Below the pieces are notes generated by a model. It saw nothing but the letters and a program-made list of their open reading frames with translations, was not told the DNA's origin and ran no database searches. A stretch of DNA of 64,000 bases, taken from assembly GCA_018857735.1 (NCBI GenBank), contig JABMCL010001551.1, positions 535,001 to 599,000 of the forward strand. Direction: 5' to 3'. The first letter of the stretch is position 1. Every line of letters begins with the position of its first letter. This document shows, piece after piece, positions 29,701 to 41,700 of this stretch. The position numbers and the translations under genes are program-made. Origin of the DNA: Alviniconcha marisindica. Lineage: Eukaryota; Mollusca; Gastropoda; Provannidae.

Positions 29701-29963
29701 ACTACTTCCGGTAAATTTAAGGGGAGCTAACTCTAGATTCAGCGCTTTCTCGATTTAGATCCCATATATATTTCAGCCTGGGAGTTTGCCGATTGTGTCA
29801 AATTTTTCTACAGAACAGATGTTACACACAAATAGTTGCAGTAAAATCGAAGTCAGACACAATAAATGGATCTCCACAATATAAAAGAAAATACCAATGA
29901 ACAGAATCAGCTCTTTTAGGGTAGAGGCAACTTTCTCATAACAACCTGTCAACTTCCTGTGCA
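29701..29963. promoter_or_regulatory. RPS2-PDE12 divergent promoter
   Basis: The two genes face away from each other with only about 260 bases between the probable RPS2 start and the PDE12 ATG. Next to the RPS2 start lies ACTTCCGG (29,704-29,711), an ETS/GABP-type site. A second GGAAGT core sits at 29,950-29,956 on the minus strand. No TATA box at a useful distance was seen. Confidence 0.6.
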
Positions 29964-30820
29964 ATGCTCATGTGGCTCTGTCGAAGACTACGATTTGGCT
30001 CTGCATCTGCAAGCCTTTTATCTATTCAGAAAATAGGTTTTTATGCTAGAAACATGGCATCAACATATGTGCGGTGCATTCCGGGTGAAGAAAAGATGCA
30101 GATCACAGTAGAATACTGTCACGACGGTGGTACGTCTCGAGCCTACAATCTCGACCGCAAACAGACGGAAGAAGTTGGGGCCTCTCTGAATCGTCTGAAA
30201 ACTAATCTCACAAAAAGTCTGTTCAAAAAGAAGAAAAAGAGGAAGAATGTGGCTGCTAACAGTCGGACGGAAGACACAAGAGAGGAAGACGCGGAGAACA
30301 ATTTGAATGTTTTAATAGTGAATGCAAGTGGGCATAAAGTGGACGAGACAGCACCTAACAACTTAGCCTGGGCTGAAGGACACCGGCTGAGAATTGGCAG
30401 CACGGATATTCCCATTTCTGTCAACGCTCCTACCGTAAAACTTCTGCCCCTTCCATCATCAATAATGGCAGGATTTCCAATTTTCCCAAGGTTTGAACTA
30501 GAATTTGCAGACCTGCAGCATTGTGTTTTCTCATGGGAGAAAGTTGAGGCTTCTCCGAAAGAAGAAGTGATGGGGGCAGAAGGTGGTGAGACAGAGGGTG
30601 ACACTGACAATGCTGTGGTTTCACATAAATGCTTGGACCAGATCTACACACCAACAACAGCAGACATTGGTTTTCGTTTAAAGCTTACATGTGTTCCGGG
30701 AATGAATGGTCGAATTGGAAGAGAAGACGTCATTGTTTCAGATGATGTGAGACCTGGGCCTGGCACATGTCCATTTGAAAACAGACACTTGTTTACTTCA
30801 ACTAAAACAGATGATGATGT
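29964..30820 (+). CDS. PDE12: PDE12 exon 1
   Basis: 285 codons plus two bases. Contains the presequence, a Lys-rich FKKKKKRKN patch and the N-terminal domain ending CPFENRHLF. Donor GATGT|GTAAGT. The first in-frame ATG was chosen because the Arg-rich leader follows it directly; a second Met at residue 31 (NMASTYVRC) could serve as a downstream start. Confidence 0.93.
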
Positions 30821-33800
30821 GTAAGTCTGGTCAGATCCTAGCTGTAATTGTTTGAACAGTGACCTGTCAAACAAAACCAGCAATTTGTTTATAAAACCAA
30901 CACTACCAGTACCGTGTCAGGGCATTTAATTTGAAACAATATTCTTAATCTGTAAAAAAATTCTGCTTTAGATTGTTCTGCACATTGGACAGAACATATT
31001 TTTTAGAAAGCTAGTTCTTTTAATTAGTAATTGATAATCTGAGCTCTGCACATTAAATTTTAAAAACTATTACAGCATTGGCCTGTGACAGTGTGAGGCA
31101 CCGACTTAATTCATGTGCTATGAATTTGATTTACATGATTATGAATATGATCCACTTGGAAAAATGGAGGTTTACAGGAGGGGGCTTTAGATTTTGAAGT
31201 CATTGAATGACTGACTCATACCCTTAAGCTTGATACAGTCACTCACTCACTGAGTCAGCAATTATATGTGAAGCAATGACAGTTCTGAGAAACTTATAAA
31301 GTTAGAGCACTATCACTATGACTGTATGAGCTAAACATATAATGTAATTTGAAAGTCATTTTACTCTTCAGCTTTAGAATTTAGAAATAAGAAACTTAGG
31401 GGAAGAGAGAGGCTGCAGTTTTATCTAAAAAATGTTTTTGTTACTTTTGCTATTAATCACTGTACAAGTTGGGCCAAAAGTGTATCATATCATACTCTGG
31501 CTGCAAAACTGATATTTTGCAGCTGAGGTTGATATCCATCATACTTCACTGCAATTGAAAGAAAACTGAATACTTTACTAGAGACTAGAGTGTCAAAGTT
31601 TTGTCTGCAACCCAGATTCTCACATTTCAGGACAATTTTGATGGTTTGGCATAGGTCTATTCTTGTCCAGCTCTTACTGTCTTAGTCAAAAAAGGAACAC
31701 AAGCCACTGCAAAGGGCAAGTTTTGAAAAAGACTGCTTGAAAATGAAATGCAACACATCTTTTGGCCCACCTTAATTTGGATGATGGTTAGGAAAAAGCC
31801 ATGATGTGATTATTTGCAGGGGCAGAATTTAAAATAAAATAAAAGGAAAAAAGCGCAGTTTTGGTATTTTGTTAGGTAGAGTTTTTAAAATAGTAAAAAC
31901 AAAACAACAATAACAGCAACAAAATAAAAAAGGAAGAAGAAACAAACAACAACAACACATACATGCACAAATCAACAACAACAGCAACATAAAAAAACAC
32001 AAACAAAAAATAGCAACATTGGAGAACTAGGGTATGTACCTGTCCTCATCATGCCAGGCCCCTACAGACTACATTGATTTGTAATCCACATTATGATGTT
32101 TAGTTTCAGAGTGGTCAGCTACAACCTACTGGCCGACACTTACTCTGACTCTGACTTTGCACGCGATGTCCTGTTTCCCTACTGTCCACCATATGCTCTG
32201 GACATGGACTACCGCAGACAGCTTCTCCTCAAAGAAATCGTTGGTATGCTCCATCAGAGAGAGAGAGAGAGCTGATGCTAATGCAGTACTAGTACTAGTA
32301 GTATTGTACTTTTACTACGTTTTAGTTCTACACCTTTTCCAGAGTCTCATGTGCATGTTTGGGGGAGGAGGGTGTATACATGTAATGTATTATAACAACA
32401 TGTCTGTGTGTCAGTGTGTGTGCATGGATCTCCTGCCAATCCTCTGTCACAGAGAGAACATTCTAATTTATAGCAATTATACTTTACCATGCTTCTGTAA
32501 TATACTTTCACCAGGTTATTGTGCGTATGTTTCATTGTGTTTGGTGTTTCATTGTATGTGTTTGTGTGTGTTTGTCTGTCAGTATGAGTGTTTGTGTACA
32601 ACCTGTGACTGAGAGATTGGGATGAGGAGGTGACTGAGATTGAGTGTTGATGCTTTTTATAATTCATTGCTATATTTGTCGACTCATGCTCTGTAAATTT
32701 ATAATGCACTAGAAGCGCCTTGTATTTGTATCAGGAGAGGTACAAATAAGATTAAGAGTTTATTATTATTATTATTATATTAACTATTGAAGTGGATGAT
32801 GTGCAGGGATATAGCTTAGTTGGTTGAATGTTAGGTCTGGCTTGCTACTGAAGCATGTTTGACCCCCCATTGCAGCAAGGGATTTTTTCCCCAGAGTCAG
32901 CTTTCACTAGTTTCAGTGCAGACTTTTTACTGGGTCTTACTCTTAGTCTTATAGTGTCCACACAGCCCCCGTGTGCAAAAATACAGCCCACACTAGGTCA
33001 GCCTTTGAGTTTGAGTGACTGAAGACAGAATGTGGCTGCCCAAATGGGAAGGGAATTGAAAATGGTCATGTGTGCAATTGATCTTCTAAAAAATAGGCAT
33101 ACTGAACAGGTGAAACACAGAGAAGTGAAGAAATCAAGTATTACTTTTGCAGGTTTATTATTTGTAGCACACAAATTTATGGTTATGGAGTTACCTGTAA
33201 ACTGTATTATATATCCTTTCACTGTCTGCAGGCTACAATGCAGACATCATTTGTTTGCAAGAGGTGGACCGCAAGGTGTTCGAGAATGAGCTGCTGCCCT
33301 CTCTTGACCTCCTGGGTTACACAGGGTCATGCAAGGTCAAAGGCCAGCAGGGATCTGAAGGGGTTGCTATGTTTATCCGTGCCCAGAAATTCAGGTATAA
33401 ATAAAATAAAAAAATTGGTGAACTTTGCTGGTCCTTGTTTAACTGCTGAAATATTAAACTTACTTGCATGCATGTGTTGACTCCATTTACATTTTGTGTT
33501 TTGTCAGGCTGAGTAATTCAGTAAAGTACTATTATTACTAGTATGAATAGTGATATTGTTATGGGCTAGCAGATAATGTTAATCTTGCATAAGTGTAATT
33601 CTAGTAATGCATATGTGTAAAAATAACTTCTTTCTTGTTGCTGTTATTTAATTGCTTATGACCTTATAAGTTATATTGATATTAAAGGCTGAACAGGTTC
33701 ACATGGTTGATACTGTTTATGAATTAAGGCTCTCCAATGGGTGATTGTGAAACTGCTGGTTGGTTCTTTAGTTTAGGGCTTTAAAAGCCAGTTGCTAATT

Positions 33801-36800
33801 TTTAACAGCTTTATTTTAATCCTTAACTGATCATAGTTCAGGAGCTGTGTGAGAGTCGAGGTGGCTGTCCTGGGCTGTCCATCCTAACGAGCCTTCTGGT
33901 TTCCGTGGACGTAAAGCTATATTGAACCATGCTTCGGCATTGGTCTCAGCTTGTCCCTAATATGTCAGCTGACATCTGAGGACATTAAGCAACACTACCT
34001 ACCTTCCTTAACTGATCTCAGTCTCATGTGTGTAGGATGCTTGCCTATGTCAGTTGAATTGGACTCTTGAGGCATGTGTATAAACTGCGTCATGTGGATG
34101 CTGCTTTGAAATAACATTCTGCTGACCTGTTACTGTTAATGGCCCTGATATAACTGTAATGGTTGATTGGGTGTAAAGCATCAGGTTACTTATTTAATGG
34201 TTAACTGGGTTATGCCTGTGCTGTGGAACCCCTTGACCCTTTTAGTGCTCATCGACTGAATATTCAGTCAGTACAATTTCACTGCTGCTTATAACTGAAT
34301 AAATTACTGACTATAAATTGAATATGGGGAAATGTGACCTTTGTGTGCTTTCCTTGCCTGCTAGAACAGCTAGCTTGTTGGTCACTTTTTCCTTTCATAA
34401 TTTCGGTGATTTATTATTACTGAATTTTGTGTTACCATTTGGTTGTGTTGTAACTGTATCAAGGACAGGTTGCCCAAAAGGCATTCGTGCCTAAACCTTT
34501 ATCCATGTCACCTTGAGTAATAAAGTTCAGTCAGTCAGTCCCCTTTTAATTTAAGAGAGCTGAAAAATAAGGAAGGTGTTCAGCAGAGATGTCTGAATCA
34601 TTGTCTATGAATTTGTCACAAGTTGATTTTCGATGAGTTTATTTTCTTTTGAAGCTTCCACTTCTAGTTGTACTGTGTGTATGGTTGTACTTTTGTCTGT
34701 GAATTTGTCAGAATTTGATTTTTGATGAGTTTGTTTTCTTTTGAAGTTTCTAGTTGTACTGTGTGTATGATTGTATTCTGGCTCTCATCCACTGACAACA
34801 GAACTGTGAGCCAGGAGGACGTGGCCTTGACCCACATGCTGCTGACGGACCCAGCCTGTGCGGACCTGCAAGCAGCGGTGGCCAAGGTGCCGGCACTGCT
34901 GACCAAACTGGAGGAGCGCAGCACGGTGCTGCAGACAGTGGTGGTGGAGTCACTGCAGCAGAAAGGGAGATACCTGTGCTTGGCCAACACCCACCTGTAT
35001 TTTCATCCCAACGCTGGGCATGTGCGTCTCCTCCAGGGGGCTGTCTGTCTTCGCCACATCCAGGCCTTGTGTCAGCCGTATCAAGAACAGGTTGGTGGCA
35101 GCTCTTATGCTTCTGCTGTGTGATCTGTTCCATCAGCTTGAAAATGTTCTTACTTTCCAAGTGCACTATTAAGGCATGTGCATAAATTACATCATGTGTA
35201 TACCTGCTGCGTTGAAAGAACGTTCTGCAATAGGAGCTCTGCTACAGTGCACCAGAAGAGAAAAACAAAAGTTTGTCTGAAATTGTCAGGATGGGGGCTG
35301 GAAAGATTTTATTGGGGAGCGTGGGGTGGAGTGTAGAGGCTGTATTCCATAACAGGACCTTGTGAGTGTGTTGCAGACTGTGATTTTGTGTTTGGGAAGA
35401 AGAACTTGTTATAGGTGATCTGATGCGAGGGTACTATAGGTGGTCTGACGAGAGATACTGGGTAGGAGACTGAGTGGGTCGAGAAGCTGCTTTAATTTTA
35501 CTTGCTATTGGTGATGATGATCCCACAGCGATAGTTATAGATATTTTCCAAGTCTTGTTCTGTGATGTCCAGACTGGAAGGAAGACTGGTGTTGTTAACA
35601 TGCCACCTACTCTGGAGGTTCACTAGTTACACCGCATTGCTTTGTTTCCTATCTGCGTGTGTGTGAAGTAGAATTCAGGCACTCAGACCACAGTGAACAG
35701 TCAGTCTTGAAAATACCAGCAACATGCAGCTTTGAATGATAATAACATGCTTTTAACTTGACCCCTGATACTTTTTCTTGTAAAACATACTAGTTTCAGG
35801 GATTACTCTATTATATAGTATTAAATTATTCTTCAGAGCCTTCACCAGTTGTTTTAATACTAACTAGTTTCAGTGATTAAACTATTAAATTATCATTAAA
35901 ATTTAAATATGTGTTTGTTTTTTATTTTTTTAACCTTTTCTGTGTTTTGAACCATACTCAACACAAAAGAACTTAACCAGGTACTGTTTTCATTCTAACA
36001 TTTATATATATTTTTAGCTCTTTATGATAGAAGAAATTTCATTCAATTGTTCAGATACTGAAACAAAATCAAAAGTGATAATGCCATGAATGGTTGCCTC
36101 TGCTGCTTTTATCAGCAAGGGTTCATTTTGAAGATGAACAATTTCAGTACTGTGTGTGGTCACCATGTGCGTTAATCACGGCTTGACATCTGCATCTCGT
36201 TAATTTCATAAAACATCTCAGCGATTATTGTGGAATGTTCTGCTGCGTCTACCCCCAACCTGGGCAAAAAAAAGAAGCACAAACAAGATATCAACGCAAT
36301 GCATGCAGTGTATGATGTGTGTGTCTGTATGTGCATCTTTGTGTGACACTATGATATCAACGCAATGCATGCAATATAGGATGTGTGTGTCTGTATGTAT
36401 CTGCATTATTATTATTGATTGCTTTTAGGTAACACTATTCTCCGCTCTCGAGCAGACTCACTGCGCTTGCATGTGATTCTACATGAGTGAATAGCTTTTT
36501 ATAGCGTGTTTTTGAATATCCACTGAAGTAGTGTACTTACAGTGCTGGCATGGTTGGTGCCACATGAAACTGCTGCCATCTCAGTGCATTCTGTGTACAC
36601 CATACAACCATGCACCATATTACTTCATACAAAGCCACATACATAAGGTGTATGTGTGTTTAGCTGTAACCTGCCACCTGCGCTTTTGGCAGAATGACCG
36701 GGGTCTTTTACATGCATCTATGTGACATTATGTGTTACCATATATATATATATATATGTATATATATGTGTGTGCATTTGTGTGCACAGGGTAAAAACAT

Positions 36801-37615
36801 CTCAGTGGTGTTCTGCGGTGACTTCAACAGTTCTCCAAAACACGGCATAGTGCAGCTTATGACCACTAAGCACATTCCACAGGACTATAAGGACTGGAGT
36901 GATGGTAAGTAGACATGGATACAAAACAGATTGGTATTGTGCGGTTTAATGCAAATTTGACTGCTTGTCCACTTAGGGTAGATCATGCACAAAAATGTAT
37001 GTGTGAGGTAAAACAAGGCTGATTCTACTCCTGTACGCAGTGAAAAGCAACACCACCAGGCACCTAATAGTAACAGAAGTTCCCTTTCACATTATTTGTC
37101 TCAGATTACTGTCACATTTGAATAAAATTGTGAAAAGCAGCAAATTGGTCATTACAGTATTCTTGAACGTGCATGCATACACTCATTTGAGCACAAACAT
37201 GTACACATGCATGCACATGCACACAATTAGGCGATTTTACAACGATACACTTTTTACTGCAGAAACTACTGATGGTGCTTCTTTAGGCTGAAATTTTGCT
37301 CAGGACTTGGTTTACCCTGATATAACTGTACTGGTTGACCCTGGGTGTAAAACACCAAGTTACTTACTTGGTTTAAAATCACTTTTGTACTTTTTTTTTT
37401 TTTTGGCCTCTCACAGAAAGCATTAATTGCCATGAGAAAATTCCCCATAACTCTATAACAGTATAAGAGTATGCATGCATGCACACGCACACACATTCTG
37501 AAACACTGAAGCACAAACATGCATACACACACACAGTGAACCACACACAAAGCACTACACACACATATACATGAACACACACTCTGAAAGACACACAGCA
37601 TACACACACACACAC

Positions 37616-37663
<48 letters not shown>

Positions 37664-38086
37664 AATGCATGTGCACACACACGCACAACACAACATGCAC
37701 ACATGCACATGGGAAAATAATTTCAAGCAGACGAAAAAAACAGGGGCCAGTTCTGGTTAGTGTTAATTAGCCAGTAGTCACAGCGATGCATTCATTTGGC
37801 CTTGGCCTGTTGCCGTGTAGGTGGCGAAGAGGAGAGACCACAGGGCCTGGAGCTACGGCATAACCTGGACCTGAAGAGTGCCTGTGGGTACGTCACCTAC
37901 ACCAACTACACACCAAACTTCCATGACATGCTAGACTACATCTTTGTGGACTCCAAGAGGTTGGCTGTCAAGCAGGTCATTCCCATGCCGACGCATGAGG
38001 AAGTCACTCTGCATACTGCTCTACCCAGCGTAGTCTTCCCGTCTGACCACATTGCGCAAGTCTGCGATCTGACGTGGAACGTGTAG
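29964..38086 (+). CDS. PDE12: 2',5'-phosphodiesterase 12, six exons
   Basis: A mitochondrial-type exonuclease of the EEP (exonuclease-endonuclease-phosphatase) fold. In vertebrates it degrades 2-5A and trims poly(A) tails in the mitochondrial matrix. Exons: 29964-30820, 32104-32243, 33232-33394, 34802-35090, 36790-36904, 37821-38086: 1,830 bases, 609 residues, the length I recall for the human protein. The N-terminus (MLMWLCRRLRFGSASAS) is Arg-rich and acid-free, fitting a mitochondrial presequence. The EEP domain starts at VVSYNLLADTY. Active-site positions are intact: Glu343 (LQEVD), Asn449/His451 (ANTHLY), Asp494/Asn496 (CGDFNSSP) and Asp597/His598 (PSDHIA). Four decayed copies of the end of the last exon follow the stop. 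Confidence 0.96.
32104..32243 (+). CDS. PDE12: PDE12 exon 2
   Basis: Opens the EEP domain: FRVVSYNLLADTYSDSDF to LLLKEIVG. There are two AGs six bases apart (TTTAG|TTTCAG|AG). The upstream one keeps Phe-Arg before VVSYN, as relatives have; using the other would drop two residues in frame. Donor GTTG|GTATGC. Confidence 0.9.
32690..32776 (+). mobile_element. SINE tail remnant in PDE12 intron 2
   Basis: GAAGCGCCTTGTATTTGTAT, TACAAATAAGATTAAGAG and (TTA)n: another AGCGC...(TTA)n retroposon end. Confidence 0.45.
32803..33050 (+). mobile_element. tRNA-derived SINE in PDE12 intron 2
   Basis: The head GCAGGGATATAGCTTAGTTG resembles a box A, and TGTTTGACCCCCC a weak box B. A body with CCCCGTGTGCAAAAATACAG and CACACTAGGTCAGCCTTTGA follows. 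The head is close to that of the element at 58,200-58,276 (GCAGGGATAGCTCAGTGG), but the body differs. Confidence 0.6.
33232..33394 (+). CDS. PDE12: PDE12 exon 3
   Basis: Encodes YNADIICLQEVDRKVFENE with the catalytic Glu343, then a segment ending GVAMFIRAQKF. Acceptor CTGCAG|GC, donor TTCAG|GTATAA. Confidence 0.95.
33833..34015 (+). mobile_element. 180-bp SINE family, copy 2, with perfect 12-bp TSD
   Basis: Flanked by CCTTAACTGATC at 33,821-33,832 and 34,016-34,027. The body matches copies at 20,990 and 53,043: CATAGTTCAGGAGCTGTGTG at the 5' end, GGTTTCCGTGGACGTAAAGC in the middle, GACATCTGAGGACATTAAGC near the end. The tail is CTACCTACCTT here and not GAA repeats. Lies in PDE12 intron 3. 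Confidence 0.93.
34143..34193 (+). mobile_element. Mini-retroposon copy D (51 bp), 7-bp TSD
   Basis: CCCTGATATAACTGTAATGG, TTGATTGGGTGTAAAGC and a TTACTTAT tail, flanked by TTAATGG at 34,136-34,142 and 34,194-34,200. Confidence 0.8.
34802..35090 (+). CDS. PDE12: PDE12 exon 4
   Basis: Starts in a split Arg codon, runs TVSQEDVALTHMLL to YLCLANTHLYFHP (Asn449, His451) and ends YQEQ. Acceptor CAACAG|A, donor CAG|GTTGGT. A tandem duplication of about 90 bp lies in the intron just before it (about 34,605-34,775). Confidence 0.95.
36297..36416. repeat. 66-bp tandem duplication (two copies)
   Basis: GATATCAACGCAATGCATGC and GATGTGTGTGTCTGTATGT occur twice in direct order. Confidence 0.85.
36405..36745 (-). 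mobile_element. Long SINE copy in PDE12 intron 4, head truncated
   Basis: Blocks shared with 57,770-58,276: ATTCTCCGCTCTCGAGC, TGATTCTACATGAGTGA, TTTTTGAATATCCACTGAAG, TGCCACATGAAACTGCTGCC, TAGCTGTAACCTGCCACCTG, GACCGGGGTCTTTTACATGC. It ends before the tRNA-like head. A (TA)n run (36,738-36,776) adjoins. Confidence 0.85.
36790..36904 (+). CDS. PDE12: PDE12 exon 5
   Basis: GKNISVVFCGDFNSSPKHG with Asp494/Asn496 of the metal site. Acceptor GCACAG|G, donor GATG|GTAAGT. Confidence 0.96.
37315..37365 (+). mobile_element. Mini-retroposon copy C (51 bp) with 10-bp TSD
   Basis: CCCTGATATAACTGTACTGG, GGGTGTAAAACACCAAG, TTACTT, between ACTTGGTTTA at 37,305-37,314 and 37,366-37,375. Lies in PDE12 intron 5. 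Confidence 0.9.
37597..37660. repeat. (CA)n microsatellite
   Basis: About 30 CA units with one interruption, in PDE12 intron 5. Confidence 0.95.
37821..38086 (+). CDS. PDE12: PDE12 exon 6 (terminal)
   Basis: Encodes LKSACGYVTYTNY, LDYIFVDSKRLAVKQVIPMP and the PSDHIAQVCDLTWNV end before TAG. Acceptor CCGTGTAG|GT. From the codon for Asp557 onward this exon is the template of the four degenerate tandem copies that follow. Confidence 0.96.
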
Positions 38087-38088
38087 TA

Positions 38089-38730
38089 GACATGCTGGAC
38101 AGCAGACTACATCTTTAAGAATGCCAAGAACTTGGCTGTCAAACAGGTGATGTCTTTGCCAAAACACAAAAGGCCACTTCCCATTGCTCTACCAAGTGTA
38201 GTCTTCCCAGCCAATTTGCATCATGCTGATCTGTGATCTGATTTGGATCATGCAATGTAGTGTAGCAGACATGCTGGACAACTGCCTCATGTACTTCAAC
38301 TTGGAGGCTAAACATCTGGTCCCTTGCCAACGTGTGAGGATGCTGCTGCCCTCCGTTTGCCGCGGTGTAGTCTTTCCATCAGTTCACATTTTGCTGATCC
38401 ATGATCTGATGTGGAGAATCTACTAGACATGCTGGATGACATCTTCATGGATGCCATGAATTTGGCTGTCAAACAGTTGGCTCTGTTGGCCTACACACAA
38501 GGATGTAACCAGCTGTTGTTAGCCGGGTGTGTGGTCTTTCCATCAGACCACATCACGTTGATATGTGTGTGATCTGACGTGGAAGATGTAGCAGACATGC
38601 TGGACTACATCATCAAGGACTCCAAGAACTTTGCTGTTAAACTGACGGTCCCCATGCCAACGCACAAGGTTGCTGCCCACCACTCAGCCCAGCATAGTCT
38701 TTCATGATGTGGAATGTGCCGCAGACTGGA
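38089..38730 (+). pseudogene. Four decayed tandem copies of the end of PDE12 exon 6
   Basis: The last 162 coding bases begin GACATGCTAGACTACATCTT (37,925). Related starts recur at 38,089, 38,268, 38,426 and 38,594, with spacings of 164, 179, 158 and 168. Inside the copies the order of blocks is kept: AACTTGGCTGTCAAACAG or variants, CCCATGCCAACGCACAAGG, GTAGTCTTCCCAGCC or GGTCTTTCCATCAGACCACA, GTGATCTGACGTGGAAGATG. They hold stops and indels and cannot extend the protein, since the real TAG comes first. They lie where the 3' UTR should be. Confidence 0.92.
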
Positions 38731-41700
38731 GAGGAACATTGCGGAAAAGGCTGCATTTTTTTTTATAACCTGCATCCAATTAAGAGATGTACTGATAGGA
38801 TTATTAGTCAGTTTCATCTCTTTTTTTGTTGTTGTTGGAAAAGGGTTGGGTACAATTTTGTGATAACCAGATAAATGCATTTGTTTAACTTTGTGGTTTG
38901 GCGTTCGTGCTGTGGGGTAACTTGTGCAGCTTGTGTGTGCTTTGTGGACTACTGTCTATGTCATTTTGTTATTGTTTGTGTCAAGTGCTTTGGGGATTAA
39001 ATTTTGTTCAAATCCACTGTAAAGAGTCCCTCCCATCCGCCCCTGTACTGTTCATGTTGATTTTCAGGTCTGATTTTTGTTGTTGGTCTTTCTCATTTGG
39101 CTTCTGTTTTAAAAGTGGCATATTATGAAGCAAAGCGACTTATGAATTCTGGTACAGAATGATGAGTTCCTATGTGAGTGTATGCGTTTATATAAGTATT
39201 TATAAATGATGTGCTTGCTTTGTGCATGAAATTGATGTTCTTAGCAGTGTATGCATAAATATTTGAGTAATACTTAAACCGAAAGAAAAGCCCTGAAGTG
39301 GTTCCATACACAGCACTGTAGTATGCAAATGGCTCTGGTTTTCTGTTTGAAACATGCAGGAGCAACAGTCACAGTGTCTTCTTGTGATGTTATTATAGTT
39401 TTGAAGTTGGCTGCCTGCTGAAAAAGATTTTGCTTTAGATCTCTAGTATTTATGTGACCTTCAGCCCTTCATCTTCTGCATGCAAGTAAAAATCATGCTA
39501 TTTATTCCCCCACCCATCGGCCCCTCCAGATTCACCCTGTTTAAGGTCTTCCAGATCTAAATATAATGCCTCAACAAACAAGTACTTGCTTGTTTTTTTC
39601 TCTCTACACTTTGACCTAAATAATTCTTTGTAGAAAATTGCATCCATTTATTGGATCCAAGCACTAGTAATTACTGTTGAGGCTTACATTTTCTTTCCTA
39701 TGTTAAATTGCCTCAAAGCCTGAACACTTTGGGTATGTTTTTTTTCTAGATCAAACATTTTCAAGTATCCTGTATGTATATGGATCCACTGAGCAAGGAC
39801 AGAGTGTTCATACTTGTTACATCTCTTTGCAAATCGCTCTCAAACTTTAAATTGCATTTAAAAAAAGAATTAGTGCTTTACATTCAAAATTTACTGCTAA
39901 TTAACTTAATGACTGCACTTCTTTTTTCACTTCTTCTGAATACACGTCTCCCTTCATTTAGAGCTTCTTAGGTATTCTGAGAGTATTTCTACCATGCTGA
40001 TGAGTCTGTCACCTACACGTTGGTTTTCTTTCATTAGTATTGGGCTGATATCCTCTCACCACTATGTGACAGCGGAAACTGATGAAGTACTCAGATAGCA
40101 TATCTGACCTAGGCAACCAACATAATAATGGTCCTCACCAGGATCAGACTTTTGATAACCCTGCTGCTCTCTGCTTCGCATTGTGGCCCAAAAGTCTGCT
40201 CTCTATTTAGCATTGTGGGCCAAAAGTCAGATTCGGTTTTGGAGGGGACTGATGCACCCAATAGGCTCTTCATGAAGAGGGAGTGGGACTTTCTTCTCTT
40301 CTTTAACAACACCCCCCCCCCCCTGTCAGATTCACTCTGTTTACTGTTTAAGGTCTACCAGATCTAAATACAATGCCTCAACAATCAATTACTTGCTCTT
40401 TTTTTCTACACTTTTGCATAAACTGTTAATTCCCATGCGAGCTGTTGTTTTAATGCAGATTCACCAACAACTGTTAACACTGTGTGGTTGTTTTAATATA
40501 ATATAGTTATGCTGAATCATAAAAGTATGTGTACCAAAAAGAAGGGGTGGGGGGACCAACAGCCTAAAGTGAGGAGATATATATATATATTATGTGCATA
40601 ATCTTAAAAACACTGAACATAATCTTTATTCGCTTTGAGTTTATACTTACGGACAGCAATCCTAATTAGTGTCATATCTTAAGACTTATTGATCAGGTTG
40701 TGCACGGCTTGCTTAACAAGGGGACATAACATTACACCACTAGCCACTGTTTGCAATGGGGGTGGGGGGCACTTCAGCTGTTTATGTTATCTGTGAAATT
40801 CATTCCCAGATCAACTGTCTACAGTGATAATGATAATCCATCTTGGAGTAGTTCTAAGTCATCTGTGTGATTCAGTCCCAAAGATTTTAGTTATAGTTCA
40901 TTTTACTTTTATAGGCATGATTATGTGTATGCTTACATACATGTATATGGACCATTAATTACAGTTTATTCTGACATGAAAGCAAATATTCACAGGGGAG
41001 TGGGAGTTGAAAACATCAGAGCTCAGTGCCAAAAAATGGTGATTAATAATTTGTAAAGCAGGCATTTAAAAAAAAAAGATTCAATTTTTTGTTTTCATGT
41101 TATGGGCTATGCGCTCCAATGAAGAAATAGGGCATAAAAGAAAATGTTATTAATTATGATTGTTGACTCTTTTTTTGTACTTAAGAGAGTTGTCTTGTGA
41201 ATGAAATATAGTGGTGCCATCTGCAGATCTGTAGTTGAAAGCACTCATGTCAAACCACTTGTAACTGGTGTGAGGAGAAATATATTAAATTTGTTGACAG
41301 AAGAAAATGCTTTTGAAAGGAGACTGGTCAAAATGTTAATGTGTAAGTATGATGTACAAAAAGTTTTGTATAGACTGCTGTTTCACTGAAAACTGTTTCA
41401 CAGGTTTAAAAAAAGAAAAGAAAAAAAAAGATGTTAACATTGGGCTTGCTGATTTTTGTTCTGGAAAACGCACAGTTGATTCAGTTCTTGGGTCATTTTA
41501 GGTGATGCAAGTTTTAATGTTGATGATTTTACAACTTGCAGCTTGTGTTGTTCTGTGCTTGTGATGCATAATTGTTGTTATAGGTGTAAACATTTAAACT
41601 TAGAGCAAGAGTTGTATGTTGCTCTTTCATCATCTAGTCAGCAGTTGTGTTTCCGCAGTGACTTGCTGATCCAACAACATAACTGTTGACTTTTGGCTGC

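Noticed and set aside
30143..30610. Minus-strand frame of 155 codons opposite PDE12 exon 1
   Set aside because: Antisense shadow of a well-supported coding exon.
32157..32612. Plus-strand frame of 151 codons overlapping PDE12 exon 2
   Set aside because: Out of frame with the exon and continues into the intron.
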